Positions 44,212 to 52,420 of a stretch of 64,000 nucleotides of DNA are shown in pieces. The stretch comes from Lignipirellula cremea (GTDB lineage Bacteria > Planctomycetota > Planctomycetia > Pirellulales > Pirellulaceae): NCBI RefSeq assembly GCF_007751035.1, contig NZ_CP036433.1, positions 6,987,001 through 7,051,000 of the forward strand, read 5' to 3'. The stretch's first letter is position 1. Every line of letters begins with the position of its first letter. Made by a program: the position numbers and the translations under genes. The notes under the pieces were generated by a model that saw nothing but the letters and a program-made list of their open reading frames with translations, was not told where the DNA came from and did not search any database.

Positions 44212-45321
44212 ATGCTGACGGTCGCCGATGTTCTTCGTCGGCACGGTCCCGCCTACCTGGACCGCCACGCGACGACGATGCCTGTCGAACAGAAACGCGT
44301 GCTGCGCTGCATCATGGCTTGCCGCACCGGCGAGTTGGGGACCGTGCATTACGCCTGCCGCCAGTGCGGGCAGGCGCATGTGATGGGTCGCTCGTGCGGC
44401 AACCGCCATTGCCCCAGCTGTCAAAGCGAGAAGGGCGGCGTCTGGTGCGAACGACAGCTCGCCAGGCTGCTGCCGTGCCATTACTTCCTGTTGACGTTCA
44501 CGGTTCCCCAGGCGTTCCGCGAGTTCGCCCGGCGACATCCGCGCGAAGCGTACGCCGCCATGTTCCGCGCTTCGAGTGACGCTCTCAAGTCACTGGCCGC
44601 CGACCCAAAACGGTTAGACGTCAAGACGCTGGGCTTCTTCGGAGCGTTGCACACCTGGGGCCGCGACTTGAACTATCATCCGCACCTGCATTACGTCGTA
44701 CCCGGCGGAGGGCTGGACGCGGAAGGCCAATGGCGGCAGACGCCGACCAGCTTCTTTCTGCCGTGTCAACCTCTGTCACTCCTGTACCGCGGGAAACTGC
44801 GTGCGGCGCTTGCCGCAGAGGGCTTGCTGGACGAGGTCGACGACTCGGTCTGGAGCGAGTCCTGGGTGGTCGATTGCCAGGCGGTCGGCGACGGCGCGGC
44901 GGCGGTCAAGTATCTGGCGCCTTACGTGTTTCGCGTCGCCCTGTCCGACAAGCGGATCGTGGCCTGCGACGAACAATCGGTGACGTTCCGCTATCGCCGC
45001 AGCGGTTCGCAGCGCTGGCGCACGATGCGACTGGACGCAGACGAGTTCGTGCGGCGATTTCTGCAGCACGTCCTGCCGCGAGGGCTGCAAAAGGTCCGCC
45101 ACTATGGGTTCCTCAGTCCTCGCGCGGGGCAATCGATCGAATCGCTGAAGTGGCTGGTGGCGGCCGCCTTGGGCTTGCTGTTCTGGCTGGCCTGGACGGA
45201 AACGATCGTCGCGCCGCCGACGCCCGACTTCGCCTGCAGCGAGTGCGGCGGGCCCTTGATGCGTATCCGTTTCGAGCCGCCTCCGCCGCCGAGGCCCATC
45301 CCCACTTCTCAACCGCCTTAG
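44212..45321 (+). CDS. IS91-family HUH transposase, copy 2
   Basis: The 369-residue protein keeps the zinc motif, the HPHLH motif and the KYLAPYVFR tyrosine region. It differs from copy 1 at several residues (for example Glu for Ala in RRHPREAYA) and matches copy 4 exactly. An in-frame ATG at 44194 is an alternative start. Confidence 0.9.
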   Translation: MLTVADVLRRHGPAYLDRHATTMPVEQKRVLRCIMACRTGELGTVHYACRQCGQAHVMGRSCGNRHCPSCQSEKGGVWCERQLARLLPCHYFLLTFTVPQAFREFARRHPREAYAAMFRASSDALKSLAADPKRLDVKTLGFFGALHTWGRDLNYHPHLHYVVPGGGLDAEGQWRQTPTSFFLPCQPLSLLYRGKLRAALAAEGLLDEVDDSVWSESWVVDCQAVGDGAAAVKYLAPYVFRVALSDKRIVACDEQSVTFRYRRSGSQRWRTMRLDADEFVRRFLQHVLPRGLQKVRHYGFLSPRAGQSIESLKWLVAAALGLLFWLAWTETIVAPPTPDFACSECGGPLMRIRFEPPPPPRPIPTSQPP

Positions 45322-45702
45322 CCAGCCGATGCACGATCGACGACACGTGTTGATGATTCAAAAGTCGCGGCAGCGACCGCGCCCCCACTGCGCGCCGACG
45401 TTCGATTTGGACGTCGAAAACGATCGATACCCGGCGAAACGGACACGCGTGATGCAACGCCTCTCCCTCAAACGCCCCGCTGGCCGCCGTCCAACGAAGG
45501 CGATTCCGCAGCAAACCGTTACGCCCCAGCTCCGCCTCGGAAGCGTTTCCCTAAGGCCCTGCCCGGCCACCCGCCGCGCCGGGCTTCTCGAACAAACGAC
45601 TTGACCTCGGCTCCCCCAACGGCAATTCGGTTCCGCCCTCACGCTCAACAACAACTCGCAGCGGGAAATCTCCGCACCGGCCCGCGAGGACAAATCCTAA
45701 TT

Positions 45703-45910
45703 GTTATGGGAGGTTGGGGGACGCGATCCTTTCTGGTCGCGTTGAGAACATTATGATCGAAGTCGGAGGTGGCTGGCAACGGCCACAATCCAGGAAGCTG
45801 TGGTCGCGTTCCTGCCGACCAGGCCAAACGGAGAGGATCACCTTGGAGAACGAGTTGCCCTTCTGTTGAAAACAGAACCTTTGAAGTTTAAAACGGATCG
45901 ACGGCATAAC
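45703..45910 (-). other. Repeated short cassette, copy 1
   Basis: This 205-bp cassette body occurs also at 56784-56989 and 62090-62297. On the cassette strand an ATG from the junction core opens a 66-codon frame (starting MPSIRF, ending ASPNLP) that ends in a TAA formed by the next core. Several changes between copies alter the protein and others are silent, so coding is uncertain. It could instead supply a promoter or RNA. Confidence 0.6.
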
Positions 45911-45994
45911 GACCAAGGTAACCCGGCGGCGGCCAAGAACCTTTGATTTCAGAAAACGCTCGATCCGCCGCTCGGGTTGACCGCCTTGTTCGCC
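45904..45994 (-). other. attC site 9, intact
   Basis: AAC core at 45908-45910, GTT at 45988-45990. The stem pairs AACCCGGCGGCGG with CCGCCGCTCGGGTT with one unpaired base. It belongs to the TIGR03067-like cassette to the right. Confidence 0.85.
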
Positions 45995-46004
45995 CTCGAT
46001 TCGT

Positions 46005-46496
46005 TCACTTCGATTCTTCGTCGGGGTCTTTCATGAAAGCTGCAGGAATGAGCGACCCATTCTTCAGCAGAGGTTCGGACTTTGCCCGCTTACGTCTCTT
46101 TGGCGGTTCAGCACGTGTAAATGTGATGACGCACCAGAGTTTGTCATCGTCCCGCCGGATTTCCGTAGGCCGCTGGCGATGGTTGCCTGCAACACACACG
46201 GTCAGCTCATCACGATCTATTTGATAGATGCATTGTGCAACTAATGATTCAAGGCCGTCAGACCACACATCGAGCGAGTTGTTGGGTTCCGCGACGACAT
46301 TCGAATATCGACTTTCGCTGGGCCTGCGATCCAATAGGTCCACTCGATAGCGTCCGTCAGGTGTAAATTCGACGTACTCTCCCGGAAGTCCTCCGATCAA
46401 TGATACGGTCTTGCCCACGATCATGTCCGTAGACATTACACGCCAGGACCCGAGCAAGGCGGGGTCACTCGGTGAATCAGGGGAATTCGACGGCAT
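46005..46496 (-). CDS. TIGR03067-like protein (cassette gene)
   Basis: The 163-residue protein contains LLGSWRVMSTDMIVGKT and YVEFTPDGRYRVDL, a lipocalin-like pattern found in the planctomycete TIGR03067 family. It has no signal peptide. I chose ATG 46496 because a GTG at 46520 lies in the attC core, outside the cassette. The function of this family is unknown. Confidence 0.65.
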   Translation of the reverse strand: MPSNSPDSPSDPALLGSWRVMSTDMIVGKTVSLIGGLPGEYVEFTPDGRYRVDLLDRRPSESRYSNVVAEPNNSLDVWSDGLESLVAQCIYQIDRDELTVCVAGNHRQRPTEIRRDDDKLWCVITFTRAEPPKRRKRAKSEPLLKNGSLIPAAFMKDPDEESK

Positions 46497-46510
46497 GGTC
46501 ACGTTGAGGG

Positions 46511-46594
46511 CGAACGCCACCGTTCACCGGGCCGCGGCGAACGACATTGACTTCAGAACCCGCGCGGCCCGCGGCTCCGCGTGCAACGGTTTGT
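46511..46594 (-). other. attC site 8, split by group II intron 1
   Basis: AAC core at 46513-46515; the stem pairs CACCGGGCCGCGG with CCGCGGCTCCGCG. The right GTT core is cut between GT and T by the intron, and joining the flanks restores GTTATTTGC. Confidence 0.8.
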
Positions 46595-47398
46595 GTACGC
46601 CCGGCATGGGCGTGATTTTATCGGGTGCAAGTCCCGTGTACGAGACTGGGAGTCTGACGGAGGTCAGTATACCAAATGATTGCTCCGATTGACAAAGTAC
46701 GAGGTGAAGGCAACTGCGGAAGGGCGACCGACCGTGGGGAGGAAGCCTGCGAATGCGTGCGTAAGTGCCGGCCTGTTTTCGCCGTCGGCCGCATTCCCAC
46801 CAAAGCTGCGAGGTTACGAACAGAAACGTCCTACAAGGCCGGTTCGACCAGGCGAGTGAGCACAACATCACGAAGCCGTTCCCAGACGGTCGTTCAGGTA
46901 AAGGGCGAGCTTGCGCAGCGAAAGATCACGTTCTTATCCGGGGAGACCTGCCAGGCGGCTTGCGAGCCGTCGTTCGCCCCAGCGAGTAAGGCTTGCCTGA
47001 AAAGCTGGACCGCCGCGGAGCAATCCCCAGCGGGCGAGGCAGGAGTCAGCAGAGGTCGAAGTACCGATCCTCGAACACCAATCGAGACGGGAAGGACCGA
47101 ACAATGAAGAAGGAGGAGCCATCGACGAGCTCGGTGCGAGGGAACCACTCTTCGCCTGAAAAGACCGCAGGTTCATTGTCCCGACCGGGACGTACCGCAC
47201 GGGCGCTGGTTGAGCAGCCAGCCTTGAGTCTGATCCGTGAGTTGCAAATGGAAGCAGTGGTCGATGCCGCCAGCACCGAACCGGTCTCTCGGACGTTACT
47301 CGCGGCCCGGGCTGAATTCCTTCGTTGAACCGCCGTATGCGGTCCCGCACGTACGGTGGTGTGGGGGCCGGACGGGAAAACCCGTCCGGCTACCCGAT
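46595..47398 (+). mobile_element. Group II intron 1, no reverse transcriptase gene (class C-attC type)
   Basis: The 804-bp segment starts GTACGCCCGGCATGGGCG, has the domain I motif GGTGCAAGTCCCG and a GGGGAGACCTGCC segment. It ends with domain V (CCGTATGCGGTCCCGCACG, TACGG) and a domain VI hairpin (GGCCGGACGGG...CCCGTCCGGC), ending CTACCCGAT. These are features of class C group II introns. The domain IV region has only a 74-codon frame and no reverse transcriptase. It lies opposite to the cassette genes and interrupts attC between GT and T of the core, as known attC-targeting introns do. Exact ends are uncertain by 1-3 nt. Confidence 0.82.
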
Positions 47399-47727
47399 TA
47401 TTTGCTGTTTCGTGCTCGAAGTATCCGTTTTTCGGTTTCGTCGTTTTCAGGAACGAAGCAGTGGAGATCACCGTCCGGTCCGTCTATGTAGAGACGCCCG
47501 CACTCGAAGCATTGCCACATTGTCCGTGTTGGCGATGACATGATTCTTCTCGATACCATGTATGCATCTTTCACGGGCAGTACACCCGACGCCACTCGGT
47601 CGATGACCTCGTCGTCAATTCCATCCATCACACCGTAGATATCCTGGTCAGGCGTGAGGTGCGCTTTGTGGGAAATGTAGTCGGTCGAGTCGGATATTGT
47701 CGCACCGCAACGGCAGCCAATCTTCAC
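47398..47727 (-). CDS. Zinc-ribbon-like hypothetical protein (cassette gene)
   Basis: The 109-residue product has CRCG near the N-terminus and WQCFECGRLYI near the end, four Cys that could bind zinc. No family is named. The start GTG 47727 has GGAG 5 nt upstream; a TTG at 47742 is an alternative. The stop codon TAA at 47398-47400 uses the last base of the intron where the core T would normally sit, so the gene is unaffected by the insertion. Confidence 0.6.
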   Translation of the reverse strand: MKIGCRCGATISDSTDYISHKAHLTPDQDIYGVMDGIDDEVIDRVASGVLPVKDAYMVSRRIMSSPTRTMWQCFECGRLYIDGPDGDLHCFVPENDETEKRILRARNSK

Positions 47728-47752
47728 AAAGTCTCCAAACAAATATCGTTGG

Positions 47753-47825
47753 CGGTAACGGGGCCGCCGCCAAAAAACTATGATTTCAAAACCCGCGTCA
47801 TCGGCGGCTCCCGTTCACCGCTTGG
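47753..47825 (-). other. attC site 7, split by group II intron 2 and IS91-like copy 3
   Basis: AAC core at 47757-47759. The stem pairs AACGGGGCCGCCG with CGGCGGCTCCCGTT, with one unpaired base. The right core is interrupted by intron 2 and, beyond it, by IS copy 3, then resumes at GTT 51119. Confidence 0.82.
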
Positions 47826-48628
47826 GTACGCCCGGCATGGGCGTGATTTTATCGGGTGAAAGTCCCGTGTACGAGACTGGGAGTCTAAGGGGGTCAGTAT
47901 ACCAAATGATTGCTCCGATTGACAAAGTACGAGGTGAAGGCAACTGCGGAAGGGCGACCGACCGTGGGGAGGAAGCCTGCGAATGCGTGCGTAAGTGCCG
48001 GCCTGATTTCGCCGTCGGTCGCATTCCCACCAAAGCTGCGAGGTTACGAACAGAAACGTCCTACAAGGCCGGTCCGACCAGGCGAGTGAGCACAACATCA
48101 CGAAGCCGTTCCCAGACGGTCGTTCAGGTAAAGGGCGAGCTTGTGCAGCGAAAGATCACGTTCTTATCCGGGGAGACCTGCCAGGCGGCTTGCGAGCCGT
48201 CGTTCGCCCCAGCGAGTAAGGCTTGCCTGAAAGGCTGGACCGCCGCGGAGCAATCCCCAGCGGGCGAGGCAGGAGTCAGCAGAGGTCGAAGTACCGATCC
48301 TCGAACGCCAATCGAGACGGGAAGGACCGAACAATGAAGAAGGAGGAGCCATCGACGAGCTCGGTGCGAGGGAACCACTCTTCGCCTGAAGAGACCGCAG
48401 GTTCATTGTCCCGACCGGGACGTACCGCACGGGCGCTGGTTGAGCAGCCAGCCTTGAGTCTGATCCGTGAGTTGCAAAGGGAAGCAGTGGTCGCTGCCGC
48501 CAGCACCGAACCTGTCTTTCGGACGCTACTCGCGGCCCGGACTGAACTCCTTCGTTGAACCGCCGTATGCGGACCCGCACGTACGGTGGTGTGGGGGCCG
48601 GGCGGGGAAACCCGTCCGGCTACCCGAT
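47826..48628 (+). mobile_element. Group II intron 2, no reverse transcriptase gene
   Basis: It matches intron 1 along its whole length, with scattered substitutions (for example ATAAGG domain loop unchanged, GGTGCAAG to GGTGAAAG). It has the same 74-codon frame and the same domains V and VI, ending CTACCCGAT. Its 3' flank is TCAAGG, the left end of IS91-like copy 3, so it cut the GT/T core of an attC already occupied by the IS. Confidence 0.82.
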
Positions 48629-48732
48629 TCAAGGAAGCCGCTGCGCGGCAGGTTTTGATTTTACCCCTTCGCTGTGGTTGTACGCCATCCTTGGAAGGAC
48701 GTTTTTCTTTGCGTTTTTCCAGGAGGTTGATC

Positions 48733-49623
48733 ATGAGCGAATTGCGACGGCGGATGACGGAGGACCTGCAGCTGCGGGGCTTGAGCGAACGCACCCAGGA
48801 GGCGTATCTGCGGGCGGTGCGGAAGTTGGCGGAACACTTTCGCACGCCGCCGGATCGGCTGAGCGAGGAGCAGGTGCGGCAGTATTTGCTGTATCTCAAG
48901 AATGACTGCGGGTTTGCTCCCGGCTCGATGCGTGTCGCCGTCAATGGCGTGAAGTTCTTTTATCACTTCACCGCGCCGCGCGCGTGGGCCACGCTGTGCA
49001 ACATTCGCATCCCGCCGCAGAAGACGTTGCCCGACGTGCTGTCGCGGCCGGAGGTGCGGCAGTTGCTCGCCGCCGTGCGGACCCGCCACAACCGGGCTTA
49101 CTTGTGGACGGTCTACGCTTGCGGCTTGCGGCTCAATGAAGGGCTGCATCTGCAGGTCGCCGATCTCGACAGCCAGCGGATGATGCTGCATGTGCATCGC
49201 GGCAAAGGCGCCAAGGATCGTTTCATTCTCCTGCCGCAAGAACTGCTGGCGATGTTGCGCCGTTACTGGCTCGAACATCGTAACCCGCGCTGGTTGTTTC
49301 CCGCTTTGGGACGCGGCCGCAACCAAGGCGGCGTCGCCGACAAGCCGATGGCCGAAGCCAGCGTGCAGGGCGCCTGGAAGCGGGTCGTCGATCAGTCAGG
49401 GCTGGCCAAATCGGTCTCGATTCATACGCTGCGGCACAGCTACGCCTCGCACCTGATCGAAGCCGGCGTCGGGCTGCGACGCGTGCAGCAGTAGCTGGGC
49501 CATAGTTCGTTGCAGACCACCGCGCGGTACCTGCACGTGACCGAGCCCGGCGGCGAACATACGCGCCAGATCATCGATCAGCTGATGCAAGGCGTCGGCG
49601 CCGCCTTGGATGCGGGAGCGTAG
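48733..49623 (+). pseudogene. Tyrosine recombinase of IS91-like copy 3, premature stop
   Basis: The frame matches the other copies to QQ, where CTG is replaced by TAG at 49492-49494. This removes the last part of the catalytic domain, including the conserved GHSSLQTTARYLH with its second His and catalytic Tyr. The sequence beyond the stop is still highly similar in the original frame. The protein is probably inactive. Confidence 0.88.
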
Positions 49624-49627
49624 GTCG

Positions 49628-50737
49628 ATGCTGACGGTCGCCGATGTTCTTCGTCGGCACGGTCCCGCCTACCTGGAACGCCACGCGACGACGATGCCTG
49701 TCGAACAGAAACGCGTGCTGCGCTGCATCATGGCTTGCCGCACCGGCGAGTTGGGGACCGTGCATTACGCCTGCCGCCAGTGCGGGCAGGCGCATGTGAT
49801 GGGTCGCTCGTGCGGCAACCGCCATTGCCCCAGCTGTCAAAGCGAGAAAGGCGGCGTCTGGTGCGAACGACAGCTCGCCAGGCTGCTGCCGTGCCATTAC
49901 TTCCTGTTGACGTTTACGGTTCCCCAGGCGTTCCGCGAGTTCGCCCGGCGACATCCGCGCGAAGCGTACGCCGCCATGTTCCGCGCTTCGAGTGACGCCC
50001 TCAAGTCACTGGCCGCCGACCCAAAACGGTTAGGCGTCAAGACGCTGGGCTTCTTCGGAGCGTTGCACACCTGGGGCCGCGACTTGAACTATCATCCGCA
50101 CCTGCATTACGTCGTCCCCGGCGGAGGGCTGGACGCGGAAGGCCAATGGCGGCAGACGCCGACCAGCTTCTTTCTGCCGTGTCAACCTCTGTCACTCCTG
50201 TACCGCGGGAAGCTGCGTGCGGCGCTTGCCGCAGAGGGCTTGCTGGACGAGGTCGACGACTCGGTCTGGAGCGAGTCCTGGGTGGTCGATTGCCAGGCGG
50301 TCGGCGACGGCGCGGCGGCGGTCAAGTATCTGGCGCCGTACGTGTTTCGCGTCGCCCTGTCCGACAAGCGGATCGTGGCCTGCGACGAACAATCGGTGAC
50401 GTTCCGCTATCGCCGCAGCGGTTCGCAGCGATGGCGCACGATGCGGCTGGACGCAGACGAGTTCGTGCGGCGATTTCTGCAGCACGTCCTGCCGCGAGGG
50501 CTGCAAAAGGTTCGTCATTATGGGTTCCTCAGTCCTCGCGCGGGGCAATCGATCGAGTCGCTGAAGTGGCTGGTCGCGGCCGCCTTGGGCTTGCTGTTCT
50601 GGCTGGCCTGGACGGAAACCGTCATCGCGCCGCCGACGCCCGACTTCGCCTGCAGCGAGTGCGGCGGGCCTTTGATGCGTATCCGTTTCGAGCCGCCTCC
50701 GCCGCCGAGGCCCATCCCCACTTCTCAACCGCCCTAG
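49628..50737 (+). CDS. IS91-family HUH transposase, copy 3
   Basis: The 369-residue protein keeps the zinc motif, HPHLH and KYLAPYVFR, and begins with LERHATT in place of LDRHATT in the other copies. It is intact although the upstream recombinase is not. An in-frame ATG at 49610 is an alternative start. Confidence 0.9.
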   Translation: MLTVADVLRRHGPAYLERHATTMPVEQKRVLRCIMACRTGELGTVHYACRQCGQAHVMGRSCGNRHCPSCQSEKGGVWCERQLARLLPCHYFLLTFTVPQAFREFARRHPREAYAAMFRASSDALKSLAADPKRLGVKTLGFFGALHTWGRDLNYHPHLHYVVPGGGLDAEGQWRQTPTSFFLPCQPLSLLYRGKLRAALAAEGLLDEVDDSVWSESWVVDCQAVGDGAAAVKYLAPYVFRVALSDKRIVACDEQSVTFRYRRSGSQRWRTMRLDADEFVRRFLQHVLPRGLQKVRHYGFLSPRAGQSIESLKWLVAAALGLLFWLAWTETVIAPPTPDFACSECGGPLMRIRFEPPPPPRPIPTSQPP

Positions 50738-51135
50738 CGAGCCGATGCACGATCGACGACACATGTTGATGATTCAAAAGTCGCGGCAGCGACCGCGCCC
50801 CCACTGCGCGCCGACGTTCGATTTGGACGTCGAAAACGATCGATACCTGGCGAAACGGACAAGCGTAATGCAACGCCTCTCCCTCAAACGCCCCGCTGGC
50901 CGCCGTCAAACGAAGGCGATTCCGCAGCAAGCCGTTACGCCCCAGCTCCGCCTCGGAAGCGTTTCCCTAAGGCCCTGCCCGGCCACCCGCCGCGCCGGGC
51001 TTCTCGAACAAACGACTTGACCTCGGCTCCTCGAACGTCAATTCAGTCCCGCCCTCACGCTCAACAACAACTCGCAGCGGGAAATCTCCGCACCGGCCCG
51101 CGAGGACAAATCCTAATTGTTCTGTCGCATTTCAT

Positions 51136-51471
51136 TTACGTGTCCAGGACATTACCGTCATCGTCATACATCGCAGCGGACTCAACAAGTTGATCGTAAA
51201 GGGCTGATTCCCCATTCTTGATTTGCCAATCATCCCCACGAACTTCCCACATAGCGATGAGGCCAAGGAGTTCCGCAGGCGACGTGGCACTAAACAATCG
51301 AGTATCTTTCTCGGCATCCCGTTGTGGATGATCCCAGTCGTTCGGATCGTTTGCCAGAAAGTAGTGTTTAATCGAATACCCTTTCGCTGCGATTGCCTGC
51401 AAGCAAGGGATCAATGTGTTACCTGCTATTCGAATGCCGACCTCGTATTCCTTCCCGTTGCCTTCCGTCAT
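51136..51471 (-). CDS. Hypothetical protein (cassette gene)
   Basis: The 111-residue protein begins TEGNGKEYEVGIRIAGNT and contains LLGLIAMWEVRGDDWQIKNG. It is soluble, acidic and lacks known motifs. GGAG lies about 10 nt upstream of the ATG. Its size and acidity would suit an immunity protein, but nothing proves this. Confidence 0.6.
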   Translation of the reverse strand: MTEGNGKEYEVGIRIAGNTLIPCLQAIAAKGYSIKHYFLANDPNDWDHPQRDAEKDTRLFSATSPAELLGLIAMWEVRGDDWQIKNGESALYDQLVESAAMYDDDGNVLDT

Positions 51472-51525
51472 TAAGAGGACTCCGCTTGAACGTTTTCGTC
51501 TTGCATTATTGCGGTTTGGTTAGCG

Positions 51526-51615
51526 ACAGAACGGTGGCGATAACCGGGTGGCCGCGGTTGATTTTCCATTTGTAAACGCGCTGTCGGCCACTCCGCGTTC
51601 ATCGCTTGGTTCTGC
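51526..51615 (-). other. attC site 6, intact
   Basis: AAC core at 51530-51532 and GTT at 51609-51611; the stem pairs GGGTGGCCG with CGGCCACTCC with one unpaired base. Confidence 0.78.
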
Positions 51616-52309
51616 GATCTTTGGGTTTCCACTGAAGGTAAAGGTGGTGATTCATGGATGCCGCACGTCCCACTGCCTTCGTCGCACGAAATTCGAGGAA
51701 TCCGTGGGTCGTATCGGTGTATCTACCAACGGTCAACGACAGCGCCGTCAGAGTTGAGGGTGGTGTGACTTTCTCAGTATTCCAATCGAGCCCATTAATT
51801 GATACGAGCGCCGTTCTTTTGGGGATGACGACGGAGCAATCCGTAGAGGAAAGGTCTTTGTATCGAATCGTCATCGTCTCGGAATCAATCGTTAACCCAT
51901 TTAAGACTGCAGCCCCACCGCTCCCGGTGACCGCAAGAGAACCGTCTGCATTGGACGTCACGATCAAATTGCAATTCGAGACAGGTCTTAGTTTCGTCTC
52001 TGCCTTTGCCTCTATCAAACGGGCGTATTCCCTTTCCGTGACGCCCATGTTCTCGTGATAGGGCAATGGTTCACCAGGATTCAGACGCTGAGAGGCAACG
52101 TAAGTTTGAATCCAATCTGGTTTCGCGGCGACGGCTTGGGAGAATTTCGCCATGATCGCAGTGGCATCATCTGGCATGCGCATTTCAAGGATTGACGCCT
52201 CAAACGTGCCCGCCTTCATCGTGCGATTCAGGATAGCGGTCTTGTCTTGGGCTTCCGCCGTTCCGTGCAAGAATGCGACGACGCTCAGTAGGACGATGAG
52301 ATGTTTCAT
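51599..52309 (-). CDS. Secreted hypothetical protein (cassette gene)
   Basis: The 236-residue protein has a signal peptide (1-20, ending HGTAEA). It then has a helical region (ILEMRMPDDATAIMAKF), a predicted TYVASQRLNPGEPLPYHENM segment and a C-terminal beta-rich part (NGLTIDSETMTIRYKDLS). The stop codon lies in the attC core region. It may be a periplasmic protein of unknown function. Codon use differs from the core chromosome, being richer in A and T. Confidence 0.65.
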   Translation of the reverse strand: MKHLIVLLSVVAFLHGTAEAQDKTAILNRTMKAGTFEASILEMRMPDDATAIMAKFSQAVAAKPDWIQTYVASQRLNPGEPLPYHENMGVTEREYARLIEAKAETKLRPVSNCNLIVTSNADGSLAVTGSGGAAVLNGLTIDSETMTIRYKDLSSTDCSVVIPKRTALVSINGLDWNTEKVTPPSTLTALSLTVGRYTDTTHGFLEFRATKAVGRAASMNHHLYLQWKPKDRRTKR

Positions 52310-52328
52310 TCGTTTTCAAACACTTTCG

Positions 52329-52420
52329 CAGAACGACAAGGATAACCGGGCCGGGAAAGGATGTTGTTGAGCGGAGCGAAAGGGCGGTGTTGTTCCGGCT
52401 CCGGTTGATCCGTTGGTTAT
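52329..52420 (-). other. attC site 5, split by a composite transposon
   Basis: AAC core at 52332-52334, GTT at 52416-52418. The stem pairs AACCGGGCCGG with CCGGCTCCGGTT with one unpaired base. The transposon lies after GTTAT, and the cassette body resumes with TATGGGAG at 55170. Confidence 0.82.

Larger units (their letters stand above)
43211..45702 (+). mobile_element. IS91-like element, copy 2
   Basis: The 2492-bp element starts GTTCAAGG and ends CCTAATT beside GTT at 45703. It encodes both enzymes intact. Its transposase is identical in sequence to that of copy 4, so the two copies separated very recently. Left flank GATCCGTTG and right flank GTTATGGGAGG rejoin to the sequence of an unoccupied site. 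Confidence 0.85.
48629..51118 (+). mobile_element. IS91-like element, copy 3 (defective recombinase)
   Basis: The 2490-bp element ends CCTAATT next to GTT at 51119. Its left end (TCAAGG) abuts the 3' end of group II intron 2. The recombinase gene has a stop codon but the transposase is intact. It is more diverged from copies 1, 2 and 4, suggesting an earlier arrival. Confidence 0.85.

Noticed and set aside
46676-47107. A 143-codon frame inside group II intron 1 (and its counterpart in intron 2)
   Set aside because: It runs through the ribozyme domains and has no reverse-transcriptase motif. Conservation is explained by the RNA.
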